This document shows positions 44,016 through 52,626 of a stretch of DNA of 64,000 nucleotides, piece by piece. The stretch covers positions 186,001-250,000 of the forward strand of contig CAVZIN010000009.1 in NCBI GenBank assembly GCA_963775315.1, given 5' to 3'. Origin of the DNA: CAWGHZ01 sp963775315 (GTDB lineage Bacteria; Pseudomonadota; Alphaproteobacteria; MPNO01; DASWLB01). Positions within the stretch are counted from its first letter, which is position 1. Each line of letters opens with the position of its first letter. The translations under genes were made by a program, and so were the position numbers. Below the pieces are notes generated by a model, which worked only from the letters and a program-made list of their open reading frames with translations, was not told the origin of the DNA and made no database searches.

Positions 44016-44882
44016 ATGGCGGAGGGGCAGGGCCCGCTGGCGGGGGCGAAGCGGCTCAGCGGCTTCGTGTGGCGCCTTCTGGTGCGCGCCGATGCGCACA
44101 ACATCACCGTATATGCCGGCCACGTCGCCTACACCGGCTTCCTCGCCATGTTCCCCTTTCTCGCCTTCCTCGCCAGCATCGCGGGCTTCCTGGGTTCGAT
44201 CGCCCTCGCCAACAAGATGATCGATTTTGCCTTCGCCTTCGTCTCGCCGAGCGTGGCGAAGGTGCTGTCGCCGGCCGTGAAGCAGGTGATGAAGCAGCAC
44301 CAGGGCGGGTTGCTGACGATCAGCGCCATCGGCACGATCTGGGTCGCGTCGTCGGGCATCGAGGCGCTGCGGTCGTCGATCAACCGCGCCTACCAGGCGG
44401 AGGAACAGCGCCCCTACTGGCTGCGCCGGCTGCAAAGCGCGTTCTATGTCGTGACCGCCGCGCTGATCCTGTTGACTATCGCGATCATCGTTCTGACCGG
44501 GCCGGCGATCTGGGACGTTCTGCACCGGACGGCGGGCGTCGGAAAGGCGGCCGAGCTCCCCTTCGTCCTGCTGCGCTACGCGCTCGGCATCGTCGTCATC
44601 ACCGTCACCTCGTCGGTGCTCTACCGCCAGCTCGCCAGCATAAGCCAGAGCTGGCGCGCGACATTGCCGGGCAGCGTGCTGACCGCGCTGTTGTGGAACG
44701 GTTTCGCGGCAGCGTTCGTTTTCTACTTCGGGCACGTGGCGGATTTCTCCGTCACCTACGGAAGCCTCGGGGGTGTCGCAATAACGCTGGTGTTTTTCTA
44801 CTTGAGCGCAGCGATCTTCATTTTCGGAGCCGAGCTGAACTCCGTGCTCGGTGGGCAGCGTGGACAGAACGCGGAACGATGA
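44016..44882 (+). CDS. YihY/BrkB-family membrane protein
   Basis: A 288-residue polytopic protein of the YihY/virulence factor BrkB family (once annotated as RNase BN). Six hydrophobic segments, with AYTGFLAMFPFLAFLASIAG near the start and VTYGSLGGVAITLVFFYLSAAIFIFGAELN near the end as the family signature. Function in the family is unresolved; a transporter role is suspected. Its stop overlaps the ATG of the next gene (ATGA). Confidence 0.9.
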   Translation: MAEGQGPLAGAKRLSGFVWRLLVRADAHNITVYAGHVAYTGFLAMFPFLAFLASIAGFLGSIALANKMIDFAFAFVSPSVAKVLSPAVKQVMKQHQGGLLTISAIGTIWVASSGIEALRSSINRAYQAEEQRPYWLRRLQSAFYVVTAALILLTIAIIVLTGPAIWDVLHRTAGVGKAAELPFVLLRYALGIVVITVTSSVLYRQLASISQSWRATLPGSVLTALLWNGFAAAFVFYFGHVADFSVTYGSLGGVAITLVFFYLSAAIFIFGAELNSVLGGQRGQNAER

Positions 44883-45934
44883 GCGCTTCCCCGGCCACAG
44901 ACACGGGGACGCGGGAATTCGTCCGCCGCGTCGCGATCGTCGCGCTGGCGATCGGCTTGGCAATCGGGCTCTGGCTCACCTTCGACGTGCTGCTGGCCGG
45001 ATTCTTCGGCGCCTACCTGGCGGTGCTGCTGCGCCGCAGCGCGCGGCAGGTGAGCGAGCGCACGCACCTCACCACGCGCCAGGCGCTGGCGCTTGTCGTG
45101 GTGGCGCTGGTCGCCCTGCTCGCGGGCGCCGCATGGCTGATCGGGCCGCAGCTCGTCAGCCAGATCGGCGAGCTCTTCACCACCCTGCCGCAGGCGCTGC
45201 AGGCGCTGCACAAGGCGCTGGAGGGATCGCCGCTCGGCCGGTCGATCCTCAGCGTGCTGCCGAGCGGCAACTCCTCGGGCGTGTCGCTCGGCACGCTGTT
45301 CACCCGCATCACCGGCGTGCTTACCTCGCTGGTCGGCCTGCTGGCGGGGATCGTCCTCGTCGTGGCGGTGGCGGTGTTCGGCGCGGTGGAGCCCGGCGTC
45401 TATCGCCGCGGGATCGTGCGGTTGACCCCGCCCAGCTACCGCGAGCGCATGGGCGAGGTGCTCGACCTCCTGTCCTACGATCTGTGGCGCTGGACCAGCG
45501 GCCAGCTCGTCGCGATGTGCGTGGTCGGAATCCTGACCGGCGGGGGGCTGTCGCTCCTGTCGGTGCCGTCGGCCCTCGCGCTCGGGGTGATCGCGGCGCT
45601 GCTCGACTTCATCCCGATGCTGGGGCCGGTCATCTCGACCGGCATCGCCATGCTGGTCGGATTCACGGTGGGGCTCGACACCGCCCTCTACGTGCTGCTG
45701 CTCTGCACCGCCATCCAGCAGTTCGAGGGCAACGTCCTTGTGCCCTGGCTGCAGAAGCGGACGATCTGGATTCCGCCGATCGTGTCGATCCTCGCGATCG
45801 CCGCGCTCGCGGTGCTGTTCGGCCCGATCGGGGTCATCCTGTCCGGCCCGCTGACGACCACGATGGTTGTCCTGGTCCAGGCGATCTACGTCGAGGACGT
45901 GTTGGGCGACCGCATGCGCCTGCCCCGCCCATGA
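44879..45934 (+). CDS. AI-2E-family permease
   Basis: A 351-residue protein of the AI-2E (TqsA/YdiK) family. It has an N-terminal pair of helices, an amphipathic linker (about 90-140), and the C-terminal membrane block with LDFIPMLGPVISTGIAMLVGF and VPWLQKRTIWIPPIVSILAI, both family signatures. Some members export the quorum signal AI-2, others act as ion antiporters. The ATG at 44879 overlaps the BrkB-like stop, so it is the last gene of the envelope cluster, convergent with the next gene. Confidence 0.88.
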   Translation: MSASPATDTGTREFVRRVAIVALAIGLAIGLWLTFDVLLAGFFGAYLAVLLRRSARQVSERTHLTTRQALALVVVALVALLAGAAWLIGPQLVSQIGELFTTLPQALQALHKALEGSPLGRSILSVLPSGNSSGVSLGTLFTRITGVLTSLVGLLAGIVLVVAVAVFGAVEPGVYRRGIVRLTPPSYRERMGEVLDLLSYDLWRWTSGQLVAMCVVGILTGGGLSLLSVPSALALGVIAALLDFIPMLGPVISTGIAMLVGFTVGLDTALYVLLLCTAIQQFEGNVLVPWLQKRTIWIPPIVSILAIAALAVLFGPIGVILSGPLTTTMVVLVQAIYVEDVLGDRMRLPRP

Positions 45935-45945
45935 CGCGCCCGCAC

Positions 45946-46674
45946 TCAGAAGCGGAACGTCACCTCGAGCCCGCCGTCGCGCGGCGCGATCCACCAGCTC
46001 GCCTGGTTGGCACCGCCGCCGAACCGGTCGTGATAGGCCTTCAGGTCGTCGGACGGGCCTTCCGGCAGGGTCCAGAGCTGCGCCTCGCCGATCAGGATAC
46101 CGGGCAGGACCGTGCGGTAGGCGTGCGGCAGGTCGGCGAGCTGCCAGACCGCGATACCGGCCAGCAGGTTGATCCCGAACACCCCGATATGCGGCAGCAC
46201 CTGATAGGGCTCCTCGGCCCGGTCCGCGCTCCGCTGCAGCAAATCGTCGGCGGCGACGAGCTGTGCCCGGCGCTCCTCCGGCGTGGCGTCCGGCATCTCG
46301 TGGACCGGGTCGGCGCCGAATCGGGCAGGCAGGGGGCGCAGGAACATGGCAGCGACGCCGTAAGCGCCCTCCACGGCCCGGACGATGTTGGTGTTGCGGT
46401 CCACGCGCCGATCGTCGGTCGCCGCCTGAACGGCGCTGTCGATCATCGTGCCGGCGTTGAAGGCGGTCCAGCCATACTGCCAGAGCTGGGCGTGAAGCTG
46501 CTCGTCGTCGAGCCGCTGCTCCAGGAAATCCCGGCGCTCGGTCACCTGCTGGTCGCTGAGGGAGGAGAGGTCGAGCGCGATACGGCGGGGGGCGGCGGAG
46601 GCCGGGCCGCCGCCCGCGACGGTCGCGGCCAACATGGCCGCCGGAACCCAGCCGAGCGCAACACGACCTTTCAT
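45946..46674 (-). CDS. exported protein of unknown function
   Basis: A 242-residue protein I do not recognise. An N-terminal signal peptide (about 1-28, ending PASAA) is clear, so it is likely periplasmic or outer-membrane. The mature part has a charged helical start (LSSLSDQQVTERRDFLEQRL), central FGINLLAGIAVWQL and a C terminus ending EVTFRF with a final aromatic residue, as in many outer-membrane b-barrels, though I cannot see a regular strand pattern. GGGAGG precedes the ATG. It diverges from pqiA across 110 bases. Confidence 0.7.
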   Translation of the reverse strand: MKGRVALGWVPAAMLAATVAGGGPASAAPRRIALDLSSLSDQQVTERRDFLEQRLDDEQLHAQLWQYGWTAFNAGTMIDSAVQAATDDRRVDRNTNIVRAVEGAYGVAAMFLRPLPARFGADPVHEMPDATPEERRAQLVAADDLLQRSADRAEEPYQVLPHIGVFGINLLAGIAVWQLADLPHAYRTVLPGILIGEAQLWTLPEGPSDDLKAYHDRFGGGANQASWWIAPRDGGLEVTFRF

Positions 46675-46784
46675 GGCATCCCCCTCCCCTCACGCAACCG
46701 GGCGCATGGTAAGTCGCCTTTGGATGCCACGTACATCCGTACAAATACCACCGCAGCCCGGCAAATCGGCCGCCCGGGGGCGCC

Positions 46785-47987
46785 ATGATCATCGGCTGCC
46801 CCGACTGCGGCACGATCCAGGAGCTGAACCCCCTGCCGCCCGGCACCGTGGCCTACTGCCCGCGTTGCGAGGGCATATTGGAGCGCACCACCGGGCGCAG
46901 CGTCACCGCGGCCCTGGCCCTGTCGAGCGCGACCCTGCTCCTGCTGTTCCCGGCCTACAGCTTGCCCTTCCTCAGCTTCGAGAAGTACGGGCTCGCGGCG
47001 TCGAGCCGGCTGGGCTCCGGCATCGGCGTACTGCTGCAACAGCAGCAGGTGCTGCTCGGCTTCGGCGTGACGATCCTCGCGATCGTTCTCCCACTTCTGC
47101 GGTTCGGCCTGCTGACCGTCAGCCTGTGGACGCTGCGCTTCGGCGGCCGGCCGGCCTGGCTTCCCTACACCTTCCGCTGGGCGAACGCGCTGGAGCTCTG
47201 GGCCATGCCCGACGTATTCCTGCTCGCCTGCATCGTCGGCTACAACCGCATCGCGCCCTACGTGCCGCTGCACATCCATGTCGGCGCCTACTGCTTCCTG
47301 ATCGCGGCGCTGTTCTCGATGCTGACCCGCGCGGCGCTCGACAAGCGAACCGCCTGGCGCGCCATCGGCGGCGAGCGCCGGCCGCCCGAGGACGGGCCGG
47401 TAATCTCGTGCACGACGTGCGACCTCCTGCTGCCGGGCGAGGCCGAGGGCGGCCGCTGCCCACGCTGCCGCGCCCGGCTGCACGCCCGCAAGCCGGACGC
47501 GATGGTCCGCGCCATCGCGCTCACCGCCGCCGGGCTCATGCTCTACATGCCGGCCAACATCTTCCCGATGAGCGTGATGATCGGGATCGGCGAGCCGCAT
47601 CCGCACACCATCTTCTGGGGGATCGAGCGACTGGTGCAGGCGAACCTCCTGCCGCTCGCCTGCCTGATCTTCACCACCTCGATGCTGTTCCCGATGGCGA
47701 AGCTCCTGTCGCTGGCGTGGTTCATCGTCTCGATCCGGCGCCGGTCCGCAAAGCACCTGGTGACGCGCACCAAGCTCTACCGGGTTGTCGACGATCTCGG
47801 CCGCTGGTCCAACATGGACCCGTTCACCATCGCGGTGTTCGCCCCGCTGATCCAGTTCGGCAACCTCATCTCGGTTCATGCGGGGATCGGCTCGCCCTGC
47901 TTCTTCGGGGTGGTGACCCTGTCGATGCTCGCCTCCCACTGGTTCGACCCGCGGCTGATGTGGGACGCGGCGGAGGCAAAGGATTGA
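46785..47987 (+). CDS. pqiA: paraquat-inducible protein A (PqiA-like)
   Basis: A 400-residue inner-membrane protein made of two PqiA repeats, each with a zinc-ribbon and four membrane helices. Ribbons: CPDCGTIQEL with CPRCEG at the N terminus, and CTTCDLLLPGEAEGGRCPRCRARL near 206. With PqiB and PqiC it forms part of a lipid-transport or envelope-maintenance system. The ATG at 46785 has a GGGGGCGCC context. Its stop shares one base with the pqiB ATG (TGATG). Confidence 0.92.
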   Translation: MIIGCPDCGTIQELNPLPPGTVAYCPRCEGILERTTGRSVTAALALSSATLLLLFPAYSLPFLSFEKYGLAASSRLGSGIGVLLQQQQVLLGFGVTILAIVLPLLRFGLLTVSLWTLRFGGRPAWLPYTFRWANALELWAMPDVFLLACIVGYNRIAPYVPLHIHVGAYCFLIAALFSMLTRAALDKRTAWRAIGGERRPPEDGPVISCTTCDLLLPGEAEGGRCPRCRARLHARKPDAMVRAIALTAAGLMLYMPANIFPMSVMIGIGEPHPHTIFWGIERLVQANLLPLACLIFTTSMLFPMAKLLSLAWFIVSIRRRSAKHLVTRTKLYRVVDDLGRWSNMDPFTIAVFAPLIQFGNLISVHAGIGSPCFFGVVTLSMLASHWFDPRLMWDAAEAKD

Positions 47988-49702
47988 TGGACGAGCGGAC
48001 GCCCCCCGAACGGCGCGACGAGGCCGCCCACGACGACGCGGGCGAGCACGGCCGCACCACGCCCCGCACCCGCCGCAGCCGCTGGCCCGGCTGGATCTGG
48101 GCGGTGCCGATCGCCGCGCTGGCGCTGGTGGCCTGGCTCGGCGTCCGCGCATTCTTCAACTCCAGCACCGAGGTCGATGTCCGCTTCGACAAGGTCGCCG
48201 GCATGAACACCGACACCGAGGTGCGATATCGCGGCCTCAAGGTCGGCAACGTCTCCGACCTCAAGCTCGCCAAGGACAACCATCACGTCATCGCGACCCT
48301 GTCGCTGGACGGCAGCGTCGCCGACATGCTGCGCACCGGCACGCGCTTCTGGATCGTCGGCGCGAACCCGAGCCTTACCAACCCCTCGACGCTGCGCTCG
48401 ATCTTCGCCGGCCCCTATGTCGCGATGGACCCGGGGCCGGGCGACAAGACGGACAAGTTCGTCGGGCTCGAGCATACGCCCGCCGTGATGTCGGGCACGC
48501 AGGGCCGCCACTACGTGCTCTACGCCCAGAAGCTCGGCTCGCTCGCGCGCAACGCGCCGATCCACTATCTCGGGCTCGAGGTCGGCAAGGTCGAGAACAC
48601 CGCGCTCGTCAAAAGCGGCGAAGGGTTCGAGATATCGATCTTCGTCGACGCGCCCTACGACAGGCTGGTCCGCACCGACACCCAGTTCTGGAGCGAAGGC
48701 GCGCTGCAGGTCAGCATGTCGGGCGGCGGGCTCTCGGCCCAGATGCCGTCGCTCTCGGCGCTGACCTCGGGCGCGATCGCGTTCGCGACGCCCGATGCGG
48801 CACCGGCCGGGCCCGAGGCCAAGGCGGGACGCCGCTTCATCCTGTTCCCGGACAAGGGCGCAGCCGAGGCGGCGCCGGTCGAGGCCGGCGCGCACTACCT
48901 GGCGCGGTTCGGCGGCCCGGTCGGTGACCTCAAGTTCGGTGCGCCGGTCACGCTGCGCGGCTTCACGGTCGGGCGCGTGGTCGAGACGCGGCTCGACTAC
49001 GACATGGCGCGGCACGAACTGGAGACGCCCGTCACCATCGAGATCGACCCCTCGCGGCTCAACCTCCAGGGGCTCGCTTCGCCCGCAGACGGCAATTGGC
49101 AGCCGGAAATCGACCGCGTGATGCGCCAGCTCGTCGCCGGGGGGCTGCGCGCCGAGATCAGGCACAGCCCGCCCGTCGTCGGCGGCGCCCAAATCGCGCT
49201 TACGGTCGAGAAAGGCGCCGCGCCCGCGACGCTCGCCAAGGGCGGGCCCTACCCGGAAATCCCGGTCACCGGCGCCGCCGGCATCGGCCAGATCGGCCAG
49301 CAGGCGAGCGAGGTGATGGCCAAGATCAAGGCCCTGCCGCTCGACAAGATCGGCGAGGATCTGCGCGCCACGGCCGACAAGGTGCGCCAGATCGCGACCT
49401 CGCCCAAGCTCGAGGATTCCATCGCCCACCTCGATTCGACGCTCGCCAACATCGACCACGAGACCGGGGCGGCGCGCGGCAAGATCGGCCCGCTGGTCGC
49501 CAGCCTGAAGCAGGCGGCGAACGAGGCGCAGGCCGCCGTCGGCGCCGCCGACCGCATGCTGGCGCGCAGCGCCGCCGCACCCGGCCAGTCGCTGCCGGCC
49601 GCCATCGAGGAGCTCACCCGCGCGGCCCGCGCGGTGCGCGAGCTCGCCGACTATCTCGACCGCCACCCCGAGGCGATCATCAAGGGCCGATCCGGAGGAT
49701 AG
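47987..49702 (+). CDS. pqiB: MCE-domain protein PqiB
   Basis: A 571-residue periplasmic protein anchored by one N-terminal helix (about 37-53). Three MCE/MlaD domains follow: STEVDVRFDKVAGM (about 57), HYVLYAQKLGSLARNAPIHYLGLEVG (about 172) and HYLARFGGPVGDLKFGAPVTLRGFTVG (about 305). A C-terminal helical region (about 440-560) with heptad-like spacing likely forms the needle seen in E. coli PqiB. It transports or holds lipids between membranes. Coupled to pqiA and one base before pqiC. Confidence 0.93.
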   Translation: MDERTPPERRDEAAHDDAGEHGRTTPRTRRSRWPGWIWAVPIAALALVAWLGVRAFFNSSTEVDVRFDKVAGMNTDTEVRYRGLKVGNVSDLKLAKDNHHVIATLSLDGSVADMLRTGTRFWIVGANPSLTNPSTLRSIFAGPYVAMDPGPGDKTDKFVGLEHTPAVMSGTQGRHYVLYAQKLGSLARNAPIHYLGLEVGKVENTALVKSGEGFEISIFVDAPYDRLVRTDTQFWSEGALQVSMSGGGLSAQMPSLSALTSGAIAFATPDAAPAGPEAKAGRRFILFPDKGAAEAAPVEAGAHYLARFGGPVGDLKFGAPVTLRGFTVGRVVETRLDYDMARHELETPVTIEIDPSRLNLQGLASPADGNWQPEIDRVMRQLVAGGLRAEIRHSPPVVGGAQIALTVEKGAAPATLAKGGPYPEIPVTGAAGIGQIGQQASEVMAKIKALPLDKIGEDLRATADKVRQIATSPKLEDSIAHLDSTLANIDHETGAARGKIGPLVASLKQAANEAQAAVGAADRMLARSAAAPGQSLPAAIEELTRAARAVRELADYLDRHPEAIIKGRSGG

Positions 49703-49703
49703 A

Positions 49704-50297
49704 ATGACAAGACGCCGTATCGTCCTGGCGGCCCTTGCCGGCGCGCTGGTGCTCGCCGGATGCAGCATCGGGGGGTCGAGCCCCAAGACCGCGTTTTTCA
49801 CCCTGTCGCCGGTGAAGGGAAGCGCGGCGCCCGCCGGTGATCGCATCGCGCCCGTCACCGTCACCGAGTTCCGCGTGCCCGAGACGCTCGACCGGCGCGA
49901 GATGGTGCGCAAGACGGGCGAAAACCGGCTCGACGTGCAGGGCGCCGAGCGCTGGGGCGCACCGCTCGGCGACATGGCCCGTGGCGTGCTGTCGCAGGAC
50001 CTGACGGACCGGCTGCCGCCGAACACGGTGGTCGCCCCAAGCGCCGCCCAGGCCAACAGCGGCGTCCGCTACGTCACCATCGACGTCGCGACCTTCATGC
50101 CGGCGGCCAAGGGCGGAACGACGCTCGACGCCGAATGGTCGCTAATCCCGCGCCCCGGCGCGCCGCCGGCGATCCACCGCCACGTGCATATCGAGGTGGC
50201 GGGCGGCGGCGCGGGCGGCGCCGACCAGGCCCGCGCCATGAGCCAAGCGCTCGGCGAGCTCGCCGACCGCATCGTGCAGGCGCTGGCACGCGGCTGA
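49704..50297 (+). CDS. pqiC: PqiC-like outer-membrane lipoprotein
   Basis: A 197-residue lipoprotein: signal peptide with lipobox LAGC (Cys about 20), then a DUF330/ABC-type-transport-auxiliary domain beginning FFTLSPVKG and including VTVTEFRVPETLDRREMV. PqiC in E. coli docks the PqiB needle to the outer membrane. The start follows pqiB by one base. With pqiA and pqiB it makes a complete three-gene set. Convergent with the next gene 10 bases away. Confidence 0.9.
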   Translation: MTRRRIVLAALAGALVLAGCSIGGSSPKTAFFTLSPVKGSAAPAGDRIAPVTVTEFRVPETLDRREMVRKTGENRLDVQGAERWGAPLGDMARGVLSQDLTDRLPPNTVVAPSAAQANSGVRYVTIDVATFMPAAKGGTTLDAEWSLIPRPGAPPAIHRHVHIEVAGGGAGGADQARAMSQALGELADRIVQALARG

Positions 50298-50307
50298 CGG
50301 GCTCGGC

Positions 50308-50745
50308 TCAGAACTTGAAGGCGACCAGGATTGCGCCCGTGCCGATCAGCACGATGCCAACCCAGTTCACCGCGGTGAGCTTCTCGCCGAGGAAGGCGAC
50401 GCCGAATACGGCGACCAGCACGACGCTCATCTTGTCGATCGGCGCGACCTGCGAGGCATTGCCGAGCTTGAGCGCGCGGAAATAGCAGAGCCAGGACGCG
50501 CCGGTGGCGAAGCCGGAAAGCGCGAGGAACAGGTAGGTGCGCGCGGAGATCGTGTCGGGCCTCTGGAATTCGTCCAGCCCGAACAGGATCGCGGCCGTCA
50601 CGCACAGGATGACGATGGTGCGGATGAAGGTCGCGAAATCGGAGTTGACGTTCTCGACGCCGACCTTGGCGAAGATCGCGGTGAGCGCCGCGAAGGCGGC
50701 GGCGAGGAGCGCCCAGACCTGCCAATGCTGAAGTGCCGCGCGCAA
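50308..50745 (-). CDS. small EamA-type transporter (single repeat)
   Basis: A 145-residue, five-helix member of the EamA/DMT superfamily, the half-size form with a single repeat that would act as a dimer. PIDKMSVVLVAVFGVAFLGEKLTAVNWVGIVLIGTGAILV is the family C-terminal signature. The best start is TTG at 50745, 8 bases after the VOC gene stop; no ATG or GTG in frame allows the conserved first helix WALLAAAFAALTAIFAKVG. Last gene of the gabD-gor-VOC series. Confidence 0.8.
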   Translation of the reverse strand: MRAALQHWQVWALLAAAFAALTAIFAKVGVENVNSDFATFIRTIVILCVTAAILFGLDEFQRPDTISARTYLFLALSGFATGASWLCYFRALKLGNASQVAPIDKMSVVLVAVFGVAFLGEKLTAVNWVGIVLIGTGAILVAFKF

Positions 50746-50753
50746 GTGCCCGG

Positions 50754-51158
50754 CTACTCGGCCGGTGCGGCGGTCTTGGCGGATTTCACCGCAACCTCCT
50801 TCTCCGCACCCGGCCAGCCGGTGTGGGTGATGTCGAAGATCGTCGCGCCGTCGGGGGTCTTGTACTTGATCTCGAAGTTCCCGTGCCCCGCGGGCGGCGG
50901 GCCCATGTGGAAGTGCGCGCCCGCCTTCTCCACCTGCGCCTGGGCGGCGTCGATGTCGTCAACCCACATGCCGATGTGATGGAGACCGGGCGGAAAGCCC
51001 TCGCGGCTCCGGATGATGGTGACGTTCATCACCCCGTCGGTCAGCGAGCAGGCGTTCTCGGTCTCGCGCACGATCTCCATGTCGAACGCGTCGCGGTAGA
51101 AGCGCGCGGCGGCGATCGTGTCGTCGGCGTAAAGCGCGACGTGGCGGAGCTTGGCCAT
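50754..51158 (-). CDS. VOC-family protein (glyoxalase/dioxygenase fold)
   Basis: A 134-residue vicinal-oxygen-chelate protein. RHVALYADD near the start, LHHIGMWVDDID with the second metal-binding His near 60, and FEIKYKTPDGATIFDITHTG with the last acidic ligand match the glyoxalase I-like family. It may act on methylglyoxal-type or other metabolites. A strong AAGGAGGG precedes the ATG. It begins 10 bases after the gor stop, which supports a thiol/aldehyde detoxification role. Confidence 0.85.
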   Translation of the reverse strand: MAKLRHVALYADDTIAAARFYRDAFDMEIVRETENACSLTDGVMNVTIIRSREGFPPGLHHIGMWVDDIDAAQAQVEKAGAHFHMGPPPAGHGNFEIKYKTPDGATIFDITHTGWPGAEKEVAVKSAKTAAPAE

Positions 51159-51168
51159 CGGTCCCTCC

Positions 51169-52554
51169 TTATTCGGCCGCGCGGGCGGGCGCGGGCGCCG
51201 GTTCGGCGACCGGCGTGCGCATGGTGACGAATTCCTCGGCGGCGGTCGGATGTATACCGACCGTCGCATCGAACTGCGCCTTGGTGGCGCCGCACTTGAT
51301 GGCGACGGCGAGGCCCTGGACGATCTCGCCCGCATCGGCGCCGACCATGTGGCAGCCGACCACGCGATCCGTCTCCTTCTCGACGATCAGCTTCATCATG
51401 GTCTTTTCCGGCCGGCCGGACACCTGGTGCTTCAGCGGCGTGAAGGTGGAGCGGTAGATCGCGACCTCGCCGCAGCGCTCGCGCGCCTGGTCCTCCGTCA
51501 TGCCGACGACGCCGCACGGCGGCTGGCTGAACACCGCCGTCGGGATGTCCGCGTAGTCCATCACCCGGTTCTGGCCGTTGAACAGGTTTCCGGTCAGCAC
51601 CATCGCCTCGGCGATGGCGACGGGGGTGAGCTCCCACCGATGGATGACGTCGCCGAGCGCGTAGATCGACGGCACGGCGGTCTGGAAGTACTCGTTGACC
51701 TCGATCGCGCCGTTCCAGGCACGCTTGACGCCGAGCGTGTCGAGCCCGAGCGAGGCCGAGTTCGGCGCGCGGCCGGTGGCGAACAGCACCTGGTCGGCCT
51801 CGATGCGCGTGCCGTCCTTCAGCGTGGCGATCAGCCCGTGCGCTGCCTTGTCGATCCGCTCGACGTCGGCATCGAAGCGCAGGTCGGTGCCCTTCTTGCG
51901 CATCTCGTCGGCCAGCGTCCTGCGCACGTCGATGTCGAAGCCGCGCAGGAACAAGGGCCCGCGATAGAGCTGGGTGACGTGCGAGCCGAGCCCGTGGAAG
52001 ATGCCGGCGAACTCGACCGCGATGTAGCCGCCGCCGACGATCAGCACCCGCTTGGGCAAGTCGTCGAGGAAGAACGCCTCGTTCGAGGTGATGGCGAACT
52101 CGGCGCCTGGGATCTCGGGCACGACCGGCCAGCCGCCGACCGCGACCAGGATGTGCTTGGCGCTGACGCGCTTGCCCGCGACCTCGACATGGTTGGGGCC
52201 GGCGACGGTCGCGCGCGCCTCGAAGATGTCGACCTTGCTGTTTTCCAGGAGGCGCTTGTAGACGCCGTTGAGGCGCCCGATCTCCTTGTCCTTGTGGGCG
52301 ATCAGCGTCTTCCAGTCGAACCGGTCGGGCGCGACCGTCCAGCCGTAGTTCGCGGCGTCCGCGAAGTCCTCGGAGAAGTGCGCGGCGTAGACCAGCAGCT
52401 TCTTCGGAATGCAGCCGACATTGACGCAGGTGCCGCCGAAATAGCGCTCCTCGGCGACGGCGACCTTGGCGCCATAGCCGGCCGCCATGCGCGCGGCGCG
52501 CACCCCGCCCGATCCCGCGCCGATCACGAAGAAGTCGTAGTCGTACTGGGCCAT
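51169..52554 (-). CDS. gor: glutathione-disulfide reductase
   Basis: FAD-dependent reductase that regenerates GSH with NADPH. The 461-residue protein has the FAD motif IGAGSGGVRAARMA (11-24), redox-active CVNVGC (Cys43, Cys48), an NAD(P) motif VGGGYIAVEFAGI near 175 with downstream Arg residues suiting NADPH, and HPTAAEEFVTMR with the catalytic His at the C terminus. An upstream Met at 52575 is in frame but lacks conservation; MAQYDYDFFVIG fits the family start. It follows gabD by 72 bases. Confidence 0.93.
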   Translation of the reverse strand: MAQYDYDFFVIGAGSGGVRAARMAAGYGAKVAVAEERYFGGTCVNVGCIPKKLLVYAAHFSEDFADAANYGWTVAPDRFDWKTLIAHKDKEIGRLNGVYKRLLENSKVDIFEARATVAGPNHVEVAGKRVSAKHILVAVGGWPVVPEIPGAEFAITSNEAFFLDDLPKRVLIVGGGYIAVEFAGIFHGLGSHVTQLYRGPLFLRGFDIDVRRTLADEMRKKGTDLRFDADVERIDKAAHGLIATLKDGTRIEADQVLFATGRAPNSASLGLDTLGVKRAWNGAIEVNEYFQTAVPSIYALGDVIHRWELTPVAIAEAMVLTGNLFNGQNRVMDYADIPTAVFSQPPCGVVGMTEDQARERCGEVAIYRSTFTPLKHQVSGRPEKTMMKLIVEKETDRVVGCHMVGADAGEIVQGLAVAIKCGATKAQFDATVGIHPTAAEEFVTMRTPVAEPAPAPARAAE

Positions 52555-52626
52555 CTCGTCACACCGTCCTCTCATGCGAAGGGGGCGAGCGCGCCGCCCG
52601 CCCCCGCTCTGCGCGCCGCGCCTCGG

